Notes: generated from the sequence alone by a model not told the origin. DNA of 25,479 bases from JBQTIP01 sp052388025 (GCA_052388025.1 JBQTIP010000175.1:1-25479), one strand, 5' to 3'; positions 1 to 8,368 are shown, counted from the stretch's first letter. Numbers and translations are program-made.

Positions 1-1141
1 CGACGATGCCGGTCGATGGCTCGAGGATGCCCGAGCCGAAGCCGTCGAAGAGGCTCTGGATGAGCGAGACGGCGTTCCCCTGGGCGTCCGCCGCGACGAG
101 GGCGATCGTGTCGCCGGTGCCGCGAGACGGGCCGGCCGGTCGGCCGGCCGCTGCACGTCGCTTCCTCACCCGGTCGCAGAGCGCGGCGATGTGGCTCTCG
201 TCCAGCAGCGTGGCGACCGCGACATCGGACGCCCCCGGGTCGGCGTTGTGGCGGTCGCGGTCGGCCCCGGCGGCGCGGAAGACCTCGGCGAGGATCGCCG
301 CATCCTGCCCGAGCGGGTCCGGCTCCAGCCCGAGCCGCTCCACGGTCGCAAGGATCTCGAGCAGCACGAACCCCTGGGAGTTCGGCGGGGCGACGCTCAC
401 GAGCAGATCCCGGTAGCGGCCGGAGAGCGCGGATGCATGCTCGGCCTCGTGCCGCGCGAGATCGTCGAGCGTCATGAGGGAGCCGGCCGCCGCGAGCCCG
501 GGAGCCAGCCGCGAGCCCACCTCGCCCCCATAGAGCGTCCGGGGACCATCGCGCGCGACGGCCTCCAACGTGCCGGCGAGGGCCGGCTGCATGAGCAACG
601 CGCCCTCCTCCAGCGGACGGCCCCCCGGGAAGAACACGTCCGCCATCCCGGGGTCCTGGGCCAGCCGACCTGCGTGCTCGGCCAGGGTCGCCGCCACCGA
701 GTGGGCGACCGAGACGCCTTCGGCGGCGAGCCGGATCGCGTGGCCGAACGCCCGGTCGAAGGGGAGCGAGGCGCCGAGGCGGGCGAGGGCCTCCCAACCC
801 GAGACGGCGCCCGGCACGGTGATCGAGAACGGGCCGTGAGGCGGCATCGCCGTGCCAGAGCGGCGGAGCGCCTCGGCGTCGATCGCCATCGGTGCGGCGC
901 CGCTCGCGTTCACGGCGGCCGTCGGGCCGCCCGCCCGCTCGACCAGCGCGAAGAGATCTCCGCCAACGCCGCACATGTGCGGGTAGACGACGGCGAGCGT
1001 GACGGCGGCTGCCAGCGCGGCGTCGATCGCGTTCCCGCCCGCGGCGAACGCCTCGTCGCCGGCCTCGGTCGCCGCCCAATGCGGCGTCGCGATCGCCCAG
1101 CGGTCGCCGGCGGCGGTGAGGGCGCGAGGGCGGTCGCTCAT
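1..1141 (-). CDS. Gamma-glutamyltransferase family protein (3' end beyond window)
   Basis: The translation from ATG 1141 is a gamma-glutamyltranspeptidase of the Ntn-hydrolase fold; the family cleaves the gamma-glutamyl bond of glutathione and related amides after self-cleavage into two subunits. Visible signatures are the early GGNAIDAA stretch (about residues 35-42), the MCGVGGDLFAL block, and the small-subunit start at GDTIALVAADAQGNAVS, where Thr345 is the predicted nucleophile. It is followed by a QSLFDGFGSG block typical of the family. The residue pattern around the nucleophile (G-D-T-I rather than T-T-H) resembles the YwrD-like branch. No signal peptide is seen, so it is probably cytoplasmic. 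The start lies 7 nt after the Lhr stop codon, so the two are probably co-transcribed. About 380 codons are present; the rest of the small subunit is off the left edge. Family call confident, substrate unknown. Confidence 0.9.
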   Translation of the reverse strand, partial: MSDRPRALTAAGDRWAIATPHWAATEAGDEAFAAGGNAIDAALAAAVTLAVVYPHMCGVGGDLFALVERAGGPTAAVNASGAAPMAIDAEALRRSGTAMPPHGPFSITVPGAVSGWEALARLGASLPFDRAFGHAIRLAAEGVSVAHSVAATLAEHAGRLAQDPGMADVFFPGGRPLEEGALLMQPALAGTLEAVARDGPRTLYGGEVGSRLAPGLAAAGSLMTLDDLARHEAEHASALSGRYRDLLVSVAPPNSQGFVLLEILATVERLGLEPDPLGQDAAILAEVFRAAGADRDRHNADPGASDVAVATLLDESHIAALCDRVRKRRAAAGRPAGPSRGTGDTIALVAADAQGNAVSLIQSLFDGFGSGILEPSTGIV

Positions 1142-1148
1142 CGCCGAT

Positions 1149-4100
1149 TCACGACCGAAGCGTGAGGCCCCGGTAGCCGTCGACGAACCCGCCCACCCGC
1201 AGGCGCTCCGCGATGGCGGATTCGTGAGCCGGGACGCCATCGATGCGTTGCAGCTCGAGCTTTCGGAGCCGTCCCTCCTTGACCAGCGCGACCATCGCAT
1301 CGATCCAGCCCGATCCCTCAGCGGCAGCGGGAAACGTGACGAGGCTCCGCGCCCCGCGTTCGAGGTAGGCCGCCGGCAAGCCCCCGGCCAGCACGACGTA
1401 CGCCCCGGCCACCCGGCCGGGCCGCCCCGCCGACTCCGGCCAGGGGAGCGCGGCACCGTACGGCTGGGCCGGGTCGGTGGCCGCGAGCGCGATGGCTTCG
1501 GACTCGGTTTCGGGCTCGCCGGTGCGCGCGTCGCGCAGCCGTTCGACGGCCCCGGGGTGCGCGAACTGAGCCGCCCCGAGGCCGGCGACGAAGTAGCCGC
1601 GACGCACCTTCCCCGATTCCTCCAGCGCCCGCAGCACGCCGTAGACGCCGGCGAAGCCGCCCGGTGCCCCCTCCGCCAGCACCGCCTCCCGGGTGAGCAC
1701 GCCGTGGCGCTCGAGCAGCTGAAGCGCGCGAGCGTGGGACGCCTCGGTGGAGGAGGGCTCGGGCCGCAGGAGCTCGGCGACCAGCGACCATCGGCCGGAG
1801 CCGGCCGGCGGCCCGACGCGGCGGAGCTGTCCGGGCCGGGGCCGTCCGCGCGGCGCCCGGGGCCGGCGCGAGAGCAGCGCCCGGAGGGGCGTGAGCGTGT
1901 CGTTCGTGACCTCGCCGGTCCACACGAGGTCCCAGAGGGCGGCCAGCACCACACGTTCGTCGGCGGTCCCAGCCGCGTGCACGATCTCCGGCCAGAAGGA
2001 CGCCCCGCGTTCCTCGAGGTGACGCCGGAGGGCGTTGTGGACCGCCCCGGCGGGAGGCTCCTGCACGGGCGCGGCGGCGAGCAGCCGCGCCCGGTCGCGG
2101 AAGTACAGGGCGATCCGGCCGTCGTCGGCCCCGAGCGGCCCGGCGCCGATCCACACCAGCTCGCCGGACGCGCAGAGGGCGTCGAGGTCGGCCGGTCGGT
2201 ACCCTCGCACCCGCACGGGAAAGACATCCGACTCAAGGACCGAGGCAGGAACCGCCGCCCCCTGAAGCTGCCCGATCGCCTCGACGAGCGCGTCGGCGTC
2301 CTGGCGCGGCTCGGCCACGCCCTGCCACAAGGGGAGGAAGCGGCCGAGCGCGGCACCGTCGACTGGCTCGACCTCCCGGCGAAGGGCAGCGAGCGAACGG
2401 CGGCGGAGCGATCGGAGCACGTCGACGTCGCACCATTCCCGCTCTGCGCCTTCGGGGCGGAACTCGCCGCGGACCACGCGGCCTTTCACTTCCAAATCCC
2501 CGAGCGCCGCCAGGATCCGGTCGGCCGGCACGCCGAACCGGCGCGCAGCCTCGACGGCGAGGAACGGCCCGTGGGTTCGCGCGTAACGCGCGACGAGCCC
2601 TTCGAGCGGCGCTTGGGACGGCTCGGTGAACACCGCCGGGAGCCCGCGGGGGAGGCTCACGCCGAGCGCGTCGCGGAGTCGGCCGGCGTCCTCCACCGCC
2701 GCCAGCCGCGCCTCGCCGGCCACGCGAACCGGGATGGCCCGGTGCTCCGCAACGAGCGCCTCGATCCAGGGAGCCGGGTCGCCCGTGGCCCGGGCGGTCA
2801 CTTCCTCGGCGGTCAGCTCGCCCACACGACGAAGGAGGTCGTGCAGGCCGTCCGGTCCCCGGGTGTGCCGGCCCTCCGCGAGGCCCTGGAGCTCCAGCTC
2901 CAGCTCGGCGAGCGCGGTCGGGTCGATCAGCTCCCGCAGCTCCTCCGCCCCCAACAGCTCTCGCAGCAGATCCCGGTCGAGCGCGAGCGCGGCGGCCCGT
3001 CGCTCGGCGAGCGGCGCGTCCCCCTCGTACATGTACACGGCGATCCATCCGAACAGCAGCGACTGCGCGAAGGGCGAGGCCCGCCCGGTCTCCACCATCA
3101 CCATCCGAACTCGGCGGGCGCGGAGGTCGGCGAGCACCTGCTTCAGGGCCGGGAGATCGAACACGTCGCGGAGGCACTCGCGCGTCGTCTCGAGCAGGAT
3201 CGGGAACGTCGGATACCTCGCCGCGACCGCGAGGAGGTCGGCGGCGCGCTGCCGCTGCTGCCAGAGCGCGGTTCGCTTCCCCGGGCGCCTCCGTGGAAGC
3301 AGCAGCGCTCGGGCCGCCGACTCTCTGAACCGGGACGCGAACAGCGCCGTCGCCGGCAGCTGCCGGACGACCAGTTCCTCGATCTCCTCGGATTCGAACA
3401 GCAGGTCCTCGACGGGGACCCGCTCCTCGGACTCCGGCAGACGGATCACGATGCCGTCGTCGCTCCAGAGCGCCTGCACGCCAATGCCGAGGCGCTCGGT
3501 CAGGCGAGCCTCGATCGCGAGCGCCCACGGTGCGTGGACCCTCGCCCCGAACGGCGAGAGAAGGCACACCCGCCAGTCGCCGACCTCGTCGCGGAACCGC
3601 TCGACGACCACGGTCCGGTCGTCGGGAACGGCGCCGGCCGCCTCGGCCTCCTCGTCGACGTATTCGAGGAGGTTTCGGGCGGCGAGCTCGTCCAGCCCGT
3701 GGTCCACGCGCAGCATGTCGAACGCGCGTGGCCGGTCCTCGGCCCGGATCCTCCGGGTGAACTCGCCGATGGCGCGGCCGAGCTCCAGCGGCCGGCCGGG
3801 CTTGTCGCCCTTCCAGAACGGCATCTTCCCCGGTTCGCCGGGGGCGGGCGAGACCACCACCCGGTCGTACGTGATGTCCTCGATCCGCCAGGTGGTCGCG
3901 CCGAGGAGGAAGGTCTCGCCGCGGCGGCTCTCGTAGACCATCTCCTCGTCCAGCTCTCCCACGCGCGTGCCGTCGGGGAGGAAGACGCCGAACAGCCCCC
4001 GATCGGGGATCGTCCCCCCGCTCGTTGTGGCGAGGCGTCCGGCGCCCTCGCGCGCCCGCAGCCTGTCGTTCCGCCGGTCCCAAACGAGTCGGGGCCGGAG

Positions 4101-5531
4101 CTCGGAGAACTCGTCGGAGGGGTAGCGGCCGGAGAGCAGGTCGAGGACCGAGCCGAGGACCTCGTCGGAGAGGCCGGCGAAGTTCGCCGCGCGGCGAACC
4201 AGCGCGGAGAGGTCGTCCACCGACCACTCGTCCACCGCGCACATCGCGACGATCTGCTGGGCAAGCACGTCGAGCGGGTTCCGAGGGTAGCGGGTCTCCT
4301 CGATCAGCCCCTCGCGCATGCGGCGGACGACGACGGCGGCCTCCAGCAGGTCGCCCCGGTACTTCGGGAAGACCTTCCCGCGCGAGGGCTCGCCGACTCG
4401 GTGGCCGGCGCGACCGATGCGCTGCATGCCGCGCGCGACAGAGCCCGGCGACTCGACCTGCACCACCAGGTCGACCGCGCCCATATCGATGCCGAGCTCG
4501 AGTGAGCTCGTGGCGACGAGACCCTTCAGCGTGCCCGCCTTCAGACGGTCCTCGATCTCGAGGCGCTGCTCCCGCGCGATCGAGCCGTGGTGGGCGCGCA
4601 CGAGGTCCTCGCCGGCCAGCTCGTTCAGGCGTGCGGCCAGGCGCTCGGCGAGACGGCGGGAGTTCACGAAGACGATGGTCGAGCGGTGCGCCCGGATGAG
4701 CTCCAGCAGCTTCGGATGGATCGCCGGCCAGATGCTCGGGGCGCCGGGGCGGCCTCGCTCCGCTTGGTCGAGCGGCTCGCTGGGCGCGGCCATGTCCTCG
4801 ACCGGCACGACGACCTCGACCTCCAGCTCCTTGCGGCGGCCGGCGTCGACGATCGTGACCGGCCTCGGGCCGTCGGGCGTCTGGCCTCCCAGGAACCGCG
4901 CGATCTCCTCGAGGGGCCGCTGCGTGGCGGAGAGGCCGATCCGCTGTGGGGGCGAGGTGGCGATGGCTTCCAGCCGTTCCAGCGACAGGGCCAAGTGCGC
5001 GCCACGCTTGGTGGCGGCCACTGCGTGGATCTCGTCGACGATGACCCATCGCACATGGCGCAGGATCTCCCGGGTCGCCGACGTGAGCATCAGGTAGAGC
5101 GATTCCGGAGTGGTAATGAGGACGTCGGGCGGGCGGCGCGCGATGGTCCGGCGCTCGGCTGCCGGCGTGTCGCCGGTGCGCATCGCGACGGCGGGCTCGT
5201 GCGCGAGCGGCGTCCCCAGGCGCTCGGCCGCCAGCCGTATGCCGGCGAGCGGCGCGCGGAGGTTCTTCTCCACGTCCACGGCCAGGGCCCGGAGCGGGGA
5301 GATGTAGAGGACGCGGCAGCGCTCCGCGGCCGGCGGTGGCGGCTCGGACATCAGGCGGTCGAGCGCCCAGAGGAACGCGGCGAGCGTCTTGCCGGACCCG
5401 GTGGGCGCCAGCACGAGGGTGTGCTCGCCCGACGCGATCGCCGGCCAGCCCTTCCGTTGGGCCGGCGTGGGCGCCTCGAACGAGGCCTCGAACCACTCCC
5501 GGACGGGCCGCGCGAACCGGTCGAGCGCCAT
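1149..5531 (-). CDS. lhr: Lhr-type ATP-dependent DNA helicase
   Basis: A 1460-residue superfamily 2 helicase, the size of full-length Lhr. Lhr proteins are 3'-to-5' translocases linked to DNA repair in actinobacteria. Motifs from ATG 5531: Q-motif region PTPAQRKGWP (21-30), Walker A APTGSGKT (42-49), motif Ib TTPESLY (140-146), DEIH box (166-169), motif III SAT (201-203), motif V region LVATSSLELGIDMG (338-351) and motif VI QRIGRAGHR (370-378). About 1000 residues follow, covering the winged-helix/Lhr core and the long C-terminal region kept in 'long' Lhr. ATG 5531 places the N-terminus just before the Q motif; the open frame continues upstream but runs into the divergent gene. TACCGT ends 7 nt before the ATG, fitting a leaderless transcript. 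The gene is followed by gamma-glutamyltransferase. Confidence 0.95.
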   Translation of the reverse strand: MALDRFARPVREWFEASFEAPTPAQRKGWPAIASGEHTLVLAPTGSGKTLAAFLWALDRLMSEPPPPAAERCRVLYISPLRALAVDVEKNLRAPLAGIRLAAERLGTPLAHEPAVAMRTGDTPAAERRTIARRPPDVLITTPESLYLMLTSATREILRHVRWVIVDEIHAVAATKRGAHLALSLERLEAIATSPPQRIGLSATQRPLEEIARFLGGQTPDGPRPVTIVDAGRRKELEVEVVVPVEDMAAPSEPLDQAERGRPGAPSIWPAIHPKLLELIRAHRSTIVFVNSRRLAERLAARLNELAGEDLVRAHHGSIAREQRLEIEDRLKAGTLKGLVATSSLELGIDMGAVDLVVQVESPGSVARGMQRIGRAGHRVGEPSRGKVFPKYRGDLLEAAVVVRRMREGLIEETRYPRNPLDVLAQQIVAMCAVDEWSVDDLSALVRRAANFAGLSDEVLGSVLDLLSGRYPSDEFSELRPRLVWDRRNDRLRAREGAGRLATTSGGTIPDRGLFGVFLPDGTRVGELDEEMVYESRRGETFLLGATTWRIEDITYDRVVVSPAPGEPGKMPFWKGDKPGRPLELGRAIGEFTRRIRAEDRPRAFDMLRVDHGLDELAARNLLEYVDEEAEAAGAVPDDRTVVVERFRDEVGDWRVCLLSPFGARVHAPWALAIEARLTERLGIGVQALWSDDGIVIRLPESEERVPVEDLLFESEEIEELVVRQLPATALFASRFRESAARALLLPRRRPGKRTALWQQRQRAADLLAVAARYPTFPILLETTRECLRDVFDLPALKQVLADLRARRVRMVMVETGRASPFAQSLLFGWIAVYMYEGDAPLAERRAAALALDRDLLRELLGAEELRELIDPTALAELELELQGLAEGRHTRGPDGLHDLLRRVGELTAEEVTARATGDPAPWIEALVAEHRAIPVRVAGEARLAAVEDAGRLRDALGVSLPRGLPAVFTEPSQAPLEGLVARYARTHGPFLAVEAARRFGVPADRILAALGDLEVKGRVVRGEFRPEGAEREWCDVDVLRSLRRRSLAALRREVEPVDGAALGRFLPLWQGVAEPRQDADALVEAIGQLQGAAVPASVLESDVFPVRVRGYRPADLDALCASGELVWIGAGPLGADDGRIALYFRDRARLLAAAPVQEPPAGAVHNALRRHLEERGASFWPEIVHAAGTADERVVLAALWDLVWTGEVTNDTLTPLRALLSRRPRAPRGRPRPGQLRRVGPPAGSGRWSLVAELLRPEPSSTEASHARALQLLERHGVLTREAVLAEGAPGGFAGVYGVLRALEESGKVRRGYFVAGLGAAQFAHPGAVERLRDARTGEPETESEAIALAATDPAQPYGAALPWPESAGRPGRVAGAYVVLAGGLPAAYLERGARSLVTFPAAAEGSGWIDAMVALVKEGRLRKLELQRIDGVPAHESAIAERLRVGGFVDGYRGLTLRS

Positions 5532-5538
5532 GGGCAGA

Positions 5539-5582
5539 ACGGTACCGCGAACCGCCGACATCCCGAGAGGCGCCGGTAGGAT
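5539..5582. promoter_or_regulatory. Divergent leaderless promoters (lhr / bactofilin-like gene)
   Basis: Only 61 bp separate the start codons of lhr (minus) and the membrane-protein gene (plus). On the minus strand TACCGT (5544-5539) ends 7 nt before the lhr ATG; on the plus strand TAGGAT (5577-5582) ends 10 nt before ATG 5593. Both match the TANNNT -10 rule, neither has a good -35 hexamer, and neither start has a well-placed Shine-Dalgarno sequence. Inference only. Confidence 0.4.
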
Positions 5583-5592
5583 GCTCTGTCGG

Positions 5593-6510
5593 ATGCCCGC
5601 TGCCTCTCGCTTTGTGCTGCTCTTCGTCCTCGTGGCCGCCCTGGTCGTCGGACTCGCGCCGGCCGCGGCCGGTGCCGCCGACGAACCGCAGGACCAGATC
5701 GTGCTCTCCGGTCGGGTGATCGTGCCCCGTGGCGACGTCGTCGGCCAGGTGGTGGTCCTGCACGGCAGCGTCTCGGTGTCAGGAGTCGTGCGCGCGGACG
5801 TCGTCGTGGTCGACGGGCGGATCGAAGTGCTGGGGCAGGTGAGCGGAAGCGTCGTCGCCGTGAACGGCCCCGTGTTCCTCGGGCCGAACGCGCAGGTAGG
5901 CGGCGACGTGATCGCTCGCGGCTCCGTCGTCGCGAAGCCCGGTGCGAGCGTGGCAGGGCGGATCCGCCGGGGCGTGGCCTTCACGTTCCGAACGCCGATC
6001 TCCGCCCTCGGGCGCTTCGCCGGCTGGCTCGCGGTCTCGGTGTCGACGCTGCTGCTTGGGCTGCTGTTGATCTTCATCGCCCCACGGGGGGCGGATGCGG
6101 TCTTCGAGTCCAGCCGGACGGCGCCCTGGGCGTCGCTCGGGTGGGGCGTGGCCGTGTTCCTGGGCCTCCCGATCCTCTCCGTGGCGACGCTCGTCTCCCT
6201 GGTCGGCCTCCCGTTCGGCCTCGGGCTGCTGCTAGCCCTCGCGTTCCTCTACTTCACGGGCTACGCGTGGGGCGCGTGGACGCTGGGGCGACTGATCCTG
6301 CGGCCCCCGAGGAACCGCGCACTGGCGTTCCTCGTCGGGTGGACGATCCTCCGAGCCGTCGGGCTGATCCCGGTGATCGATCTCGCGATGTGGGTCGCCG
6401 GCGCAGTCTTCGGCCTCGGGGCGATGATGGTCGCCGTCTGGCGCGCGCGCCGGAGCCCGGGAAAGCATCGCGAGGGCCAAGGCGCGCAGTGGCAGGGCGG
6501 TGTGATATAG
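5593..6510 (+). CDS. Bactofilin-like (polymer-forming) multi-pass membrane protein
   Basis: 305 residues from ATG 5593; ATG 5581 is an in-frame alternative. The N-terminus is a signal peptide or membrane anchor (residues 1-27, ending in an AAAGAADEPQ segment). Residues about 32-120 are short repeats of the form V-x-G-x-V-x-V, including VVVLHGSVSVSG, VVVVDGRIEVLGQVSGS and GGDVIARGSVV. This pattern is typical of the right-handed beta-helix of bactofilins and other polymer-forming domains. The C-terminal half has about five hydrophobic helices, starting with WLAVSVSTLLLGLLLIFIAP. The layout suggests an extracytoplasmic beta-helix tethered to a membrane bundle, perhaps an envelope scaffold. The function is not known to me. 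A cyclic-nucleotide-binding gene follows 7 nt after the stop. Confidence 0.8.
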   Translation: MPAASRFVLLFVLVAALVVGLAPAAAGAADEPQDQIVLSGRVIVPRGDVVGQVVVLHGSVSVSGVVRADVVVVDGRIEVLGQVSGSVVAVNGPVFLGPNAQVGGDVIARGSVVAKPGASVAGRIRRGVAFTFRTPISALGRFAGWLAVSVSTLLLGLLLIFIAPRGADAVFESSRTAPWASLGWGVAVFLGLPILSVATLVSLVGLPFGLGLLLALAFLYFTGYAWGAWTLGRLILRPPRNRALAFLVGWTILRAVGLIPVIDLAMWVAGAVFGLGAMMVAVWRARRSPGKHREGQGAQWQGGVI

Positions 6511-6517
6511 GTCGGCC

Positions 6518-6922
6518 ATGACCGACGACCGCGTCGAGCAGCTCCGCGCCATCCCCCTGTTCTCCAGCCTCAGCGACGAGGCGCTCGCGCGGATCGCCGA
6601 CGCCGCGACCGAGTTCGAGGCCAACGCCGGCCACGTGCTCGTGCAGCCCGGACAGGAGGGGTCCGGGATGTTCGTGCTGGAGGAGGGCAAGGTGGTGGTA
6701 GAGCGACTGGGGATGAGCAAGGAACAGGGGCCGGGGGAGTTCTTCGGTGAGCTGGCGCTCCTCGCCCCGCTGGTTCGCTCGGCCCGAGTGCGTGCCACGA
6801 CCCCGGTACGGTGCCTGGCGATCAGCCGCCAGGCGTTCTCGAGCATCCTCGAGGCGGAGCCGGCGATCGCGCTCGCGATCCTCCGGGTTCTCGCGCAGCG
6901 GCTCGCGGAGGCGAACGCGTAG
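6518..6922 (+). CDS. Stand-alone cyclic nucleotide-binding domain protein
   Basis: 134 residues making up almost exactly one cNMP-binding (CAP_ED) beta-roll. It opens with LRAIPLFSSLSDEALARIA, the usual start of these domains, and has the phosphate-binding cassette PGEFFGELALLAP followed by RSARVRATTP (about residues 71-94). The Arg and Glu expected for cyclic-nucleotide binding are present. There is no helix-turn-helix, kinase or channel domain, so it cannot be a CRP-type transcription factor by itself. It may act as a partner-binding sensor. ATG 6518 lies 7 nt after the preceding stop, with TGATAT (6503-6508) 9 nt before it, so it may also have its own leaderless transcript. Ligand (cAMP, cGMP or none) cannot be decided. 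Confidence 0.85.
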   Translation: MTDDRVEQLRAIPLFSSLSDEALARIADAATEFEANAGHVLVQPGQEGSGMFVLEEGKVVVERLGMSKEQGPGEFFGELALLAPLVRSARVRATTPVRCLAISRQAFSSILEAEPAIALAILRVLAQRLAEANA

Positions 6923-6947
6923 GCGGTCGGCCGCCGCGCGGGCCGAC

Positions 6948-6953
6948 TATCCT
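6948..6953 (+). promoter_or_regulatory. -10 element for a leaderless zinc-ribbon gene
   Basis: TATCCT at 6948-6953 ends 8 nt before GTG 6962. The identical hexamer sits 9 nt before the radical SAM gene at 10989. There is no Shine-Dalgarno in front of the GTG, so I use this element to choose GTG 6962 over TTG 6953, which overlaps the hexamer. Confidence 0.4.
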
Positions 6954-6961
6954 TGAGGACC

Positions 6962-7267
6962 GTGAGCTCGACCGAGGAACCGCCGGTCGCTCCGGAGGCA
7001 TCCCGGCCGACGTGCTTCTTCTGCGGCCGCCCCACCTTCGACCCCGACAAGCGGGAACGTCCGTGGGTGCGGGCGGTGGCCGGCGGGCAGCAGGCGCTGA
7101 TCTGCCCGACGTGCCAGGAGGAGCGAGCGAACTGGGCCGCGGCGCTCGACCGGTGCGAGCGATGCGGGGCCACGCGCCTGTCGGCGATGCTCGGTCAGGT
7201 GGTCTGCCGGGCGTGCGGCCACGTGGATGCCGTCGAGATCGAGCCCACGAACGAAGCGGGCGCTTAG
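6962..7267 (+). CDS. Small double zinc-ribbon protein
   Basis: 101 residues with eight cysteines in four CxxC pairs: C18/C21 (CFFC), C48/C51 (CPTC), C65/C68 (CERC) and C82/C85 (CRAC). They would form two zinc ribbons of four cysteines each. The rest is polar, with an acidic C-terminus, and there is no catalytic motif. Such proteins are usually nucleic-acid or protein adaptors; I do not recognise a named family. The stop codon TAG (7265-7267) lies inside the following tRNA gene, so the coding sequence and tRNA share 10 nt on the same strand. GTG 6962 is preferred because of the -10 hexamer at 6948; TTG 6953 would add three residues. Confidence 0.75.
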   Translation: MSSTEEPPVAPEASRPTCFFCGRPTFDPDKRERPWVRAVAGGQQALICPTCQEERANWAAALDRCERCGATRLSAMLGQVVCRACGHVDAVEIEPTNEAGA

Positions 7268-7329
7268 CTCAGCGGGAGAGCGCTGCCCTTACAAGGCAGA
7301 GGTCGCAGGTTCAAATCCTGCAGCGCCCA
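7258..7329 (+). tRNA. tRNA-Val (anticodon TAC)
   Basis: A 72-nt cloverleaf can be drawn by eye. Acceptor GGGCGCT pairs with AGCGCCC; the D arm is GCTC/GAGC; the anticodon stem CTGCC/GGCAG encloses loop CTTACAA (anticodon TAC, reading GUA and other GUN codons); the variable loop is AGGTC; the T arm GCAGG/CCTGC has loop TTCAAAT; the discriminator is A. The CCA end is not encoded (ACG follows the stem). The first 10 nt overlap the 3' end of the upstream zinc-ribbon coding sequence. Confidence 0.97.
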
Positions 7330-7430
7330 CGAGTTCTTGGTCACCTCTTGCGCGAGAGGCGGACGGCCGGACCAATGAAACCGCTGAGCGGTCCTTCTCG
7401 AGCGTCCCGACGGAAGCTGGCGAACCCCCG

Positions 7431-7862
7431 CTACAGCTGAGGCATGAAGCCCAGCTGCATCATCATCCCGGCGACGTCGGGATGGGCATTGAACTCGACG
7501 ATCTTCCCGTCCCGGACGCGCGCGATGTAGGAGCCGCGCCCGTTCACTACCTTGTTCGTCGGAGGGACCTCGTTCCCCGCCATGACCATGGTGCCGCTGT
7601 TGGTCCCGGTGAACTCGACCTCCGCGGCGACGGCGTCCTCGCCAACCACGCGGTTCGTCTGCTTCACGTTCATGTCCGGAAACGCGGTCATCCACGCGTT
7701 GACGTACTGCCGCACCCCTTCCTTGTCACGGATCGGCTCGGGGAGCGTCCAGTCATTCAGGACGAAGTCGTCCGCGAACAGGCTCGCGAACGATTCGGCG
7801 TCGTGGTTGTCCCAGGCGGACATCCCCTGGTCGTCGAGCCGCTCTAGGTCCTCTCTGGACAT
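7431..7862 (-). CDS. SnoaL-like / NTF2-fold polyketide-cyclase-type protein
   Basis: 143 residues from ATG 7862, which follows a strong Shine-Dalgarno (AAGGAGGTG) at good spacing. A longer reading from 7922 would pass through this ribosome-binding site and is unlikely. The sequence has the SnoaL/ester-cyclase pattern: an N-terminal helix with SAWDNHDAESFASLFADDFV, then the GVRQYVNAWMTAFPDMNVKQ block, then strands around VVGEDAVAAEVEFTGTNSGT and a C-terminal GKIVEFNAHPD segment. The fold is a small alpha+beta barrel used both by cyclases and isomerases and by many proteins of unknown role. No biosynthetic genes are nearby, so no substrate can be proposed. It is transcribed towards the tRNA gene and is monocistronic here. 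Confidence 0.8.
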   Translation of the reverse strand: MSREDLERLDDQGMSAWDNHDAESFASLFADDFVLNDWTLPEPIRDKEGVRQYVNAWMTAFPDMNVKQTNRVVGEDAVAAEVEFTGTNSGTMVMAGNEVPPTNKVVNGRGSYIARVRDGKIVEFNAHPDVAGMMMQLGFMPQL

Positions 7863-8173
7863 GGCCCACCTCCTTGGCTCTTGGGCACGCCTTACATTCG
7901 CGCTGTTCCCGCGTTTAGTCAAACCCGCTCACGGCGTGAGGGCGCGCCCGAGCTCAAGCGAGGTTCGAGCGCGCCAAGTCAGGCGTCCAACGCCTCGTCC
8001 GCTCTCCTGCGGATAGCCGGCCGGTTCGCGCACATCCGGGTGAGGCGATGAAGCCTGTTCGCGCAGTTCTGAGGGCCTCGTCTCCATGCGAGTGGGGGAC
8101 TATCAGCACAACCCCAGTGGGGCATCCCCCTCGGCCAGCTCTGGGTGCAGAAGGTCGGCCCTGTGTCGTGGGG
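7863..8173. other. Intergenic region, 311 bp
   Basis: Apart from the promoter and ribosome-binding site of the SnoaL-like gene at its left end, I see no gene, tRNA, terminator or repeat array here. A short palindrome CCCCAGTGGGG (near 8113-8123) is the only local structure, and it has no T-tract. Confidence 0.5.
7894..7922 (-). promoter_or_regulatory. Candidate promoter of the SnoaL-like gene
   Basis: On the minus strand TTGACT (7922-7917) is followed after 17 nt by GAATGT (7899-7894). The start codon is about 30 nt further on behind a Shine-Dalgarno, so this gene has a conventional leader, unlike many of its neighbours. Confidence 0.4.
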
Positions 8174-8368
8174 TTACGCGAGCAGTCCTCGGACCTCCCG
8201 CTCGGTTAGGCGGGTCGTAGTCGGCGCGAGTCGCAACCCGGCCATCCCGATCGGTCCGGCGACCCAGGCGCGCTGCTTCAGGAGCTCGACCGAGATTCGA
8301 CCTTCGCCGTCATGGGTGATCCGCATGATCGTTCCGAGTTCCGTTCGGTAGATTCGGAACTCGCCCAT
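8174..8368 (-). CDS. Small hypothetical protein, 64 aa
   Basis: I do not recognise this protein. The frame is open from ATG 8368 to TAA 8174 and reads like a compact folded protein: alternating strands (GEFRIYRTELGTIMRITHD, then GRISVELLKQRAWVAG) and a C-terminal basic helix TRLTEREVRGLLA. It has no cysteine, signal peptide or membrane segment. TAAAGT lies 6 nt before the ATG, which fits the leaderless pattern seen elsewhere in the window. It sits alone in a 660-bp stretch between the SnoaL-like gene and pup. Its reality rests on reading-frame quality and the -10 element only; a chance frame is possible. Confidence 0.5.
   Translation of the reverse strand: MGEFRIYRTELGTIMRITHDGEGRISVELLKQRAWVAGPIGMAGLRLAPTTTRLTEREVRGLLA

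Noticed and set aside
999..4505. A very long open frame on the plus strand opposite the helicase gene
   Set aside because: It is the antisense of lhr. The translation is Arg/Pro/Gly-rich without any domain, as expected for a shadow frame in GC-rich DNA; the Lhr motifs on the other strand are decisive.
5532..6077. N-terminal extension of Lhr beyond ATG 5531
   Set aside because: It would run through the divergent membrane-protein gene and reads as low-complexity Thr/Arg/Pro sequence unlike any helicase N-terminus.
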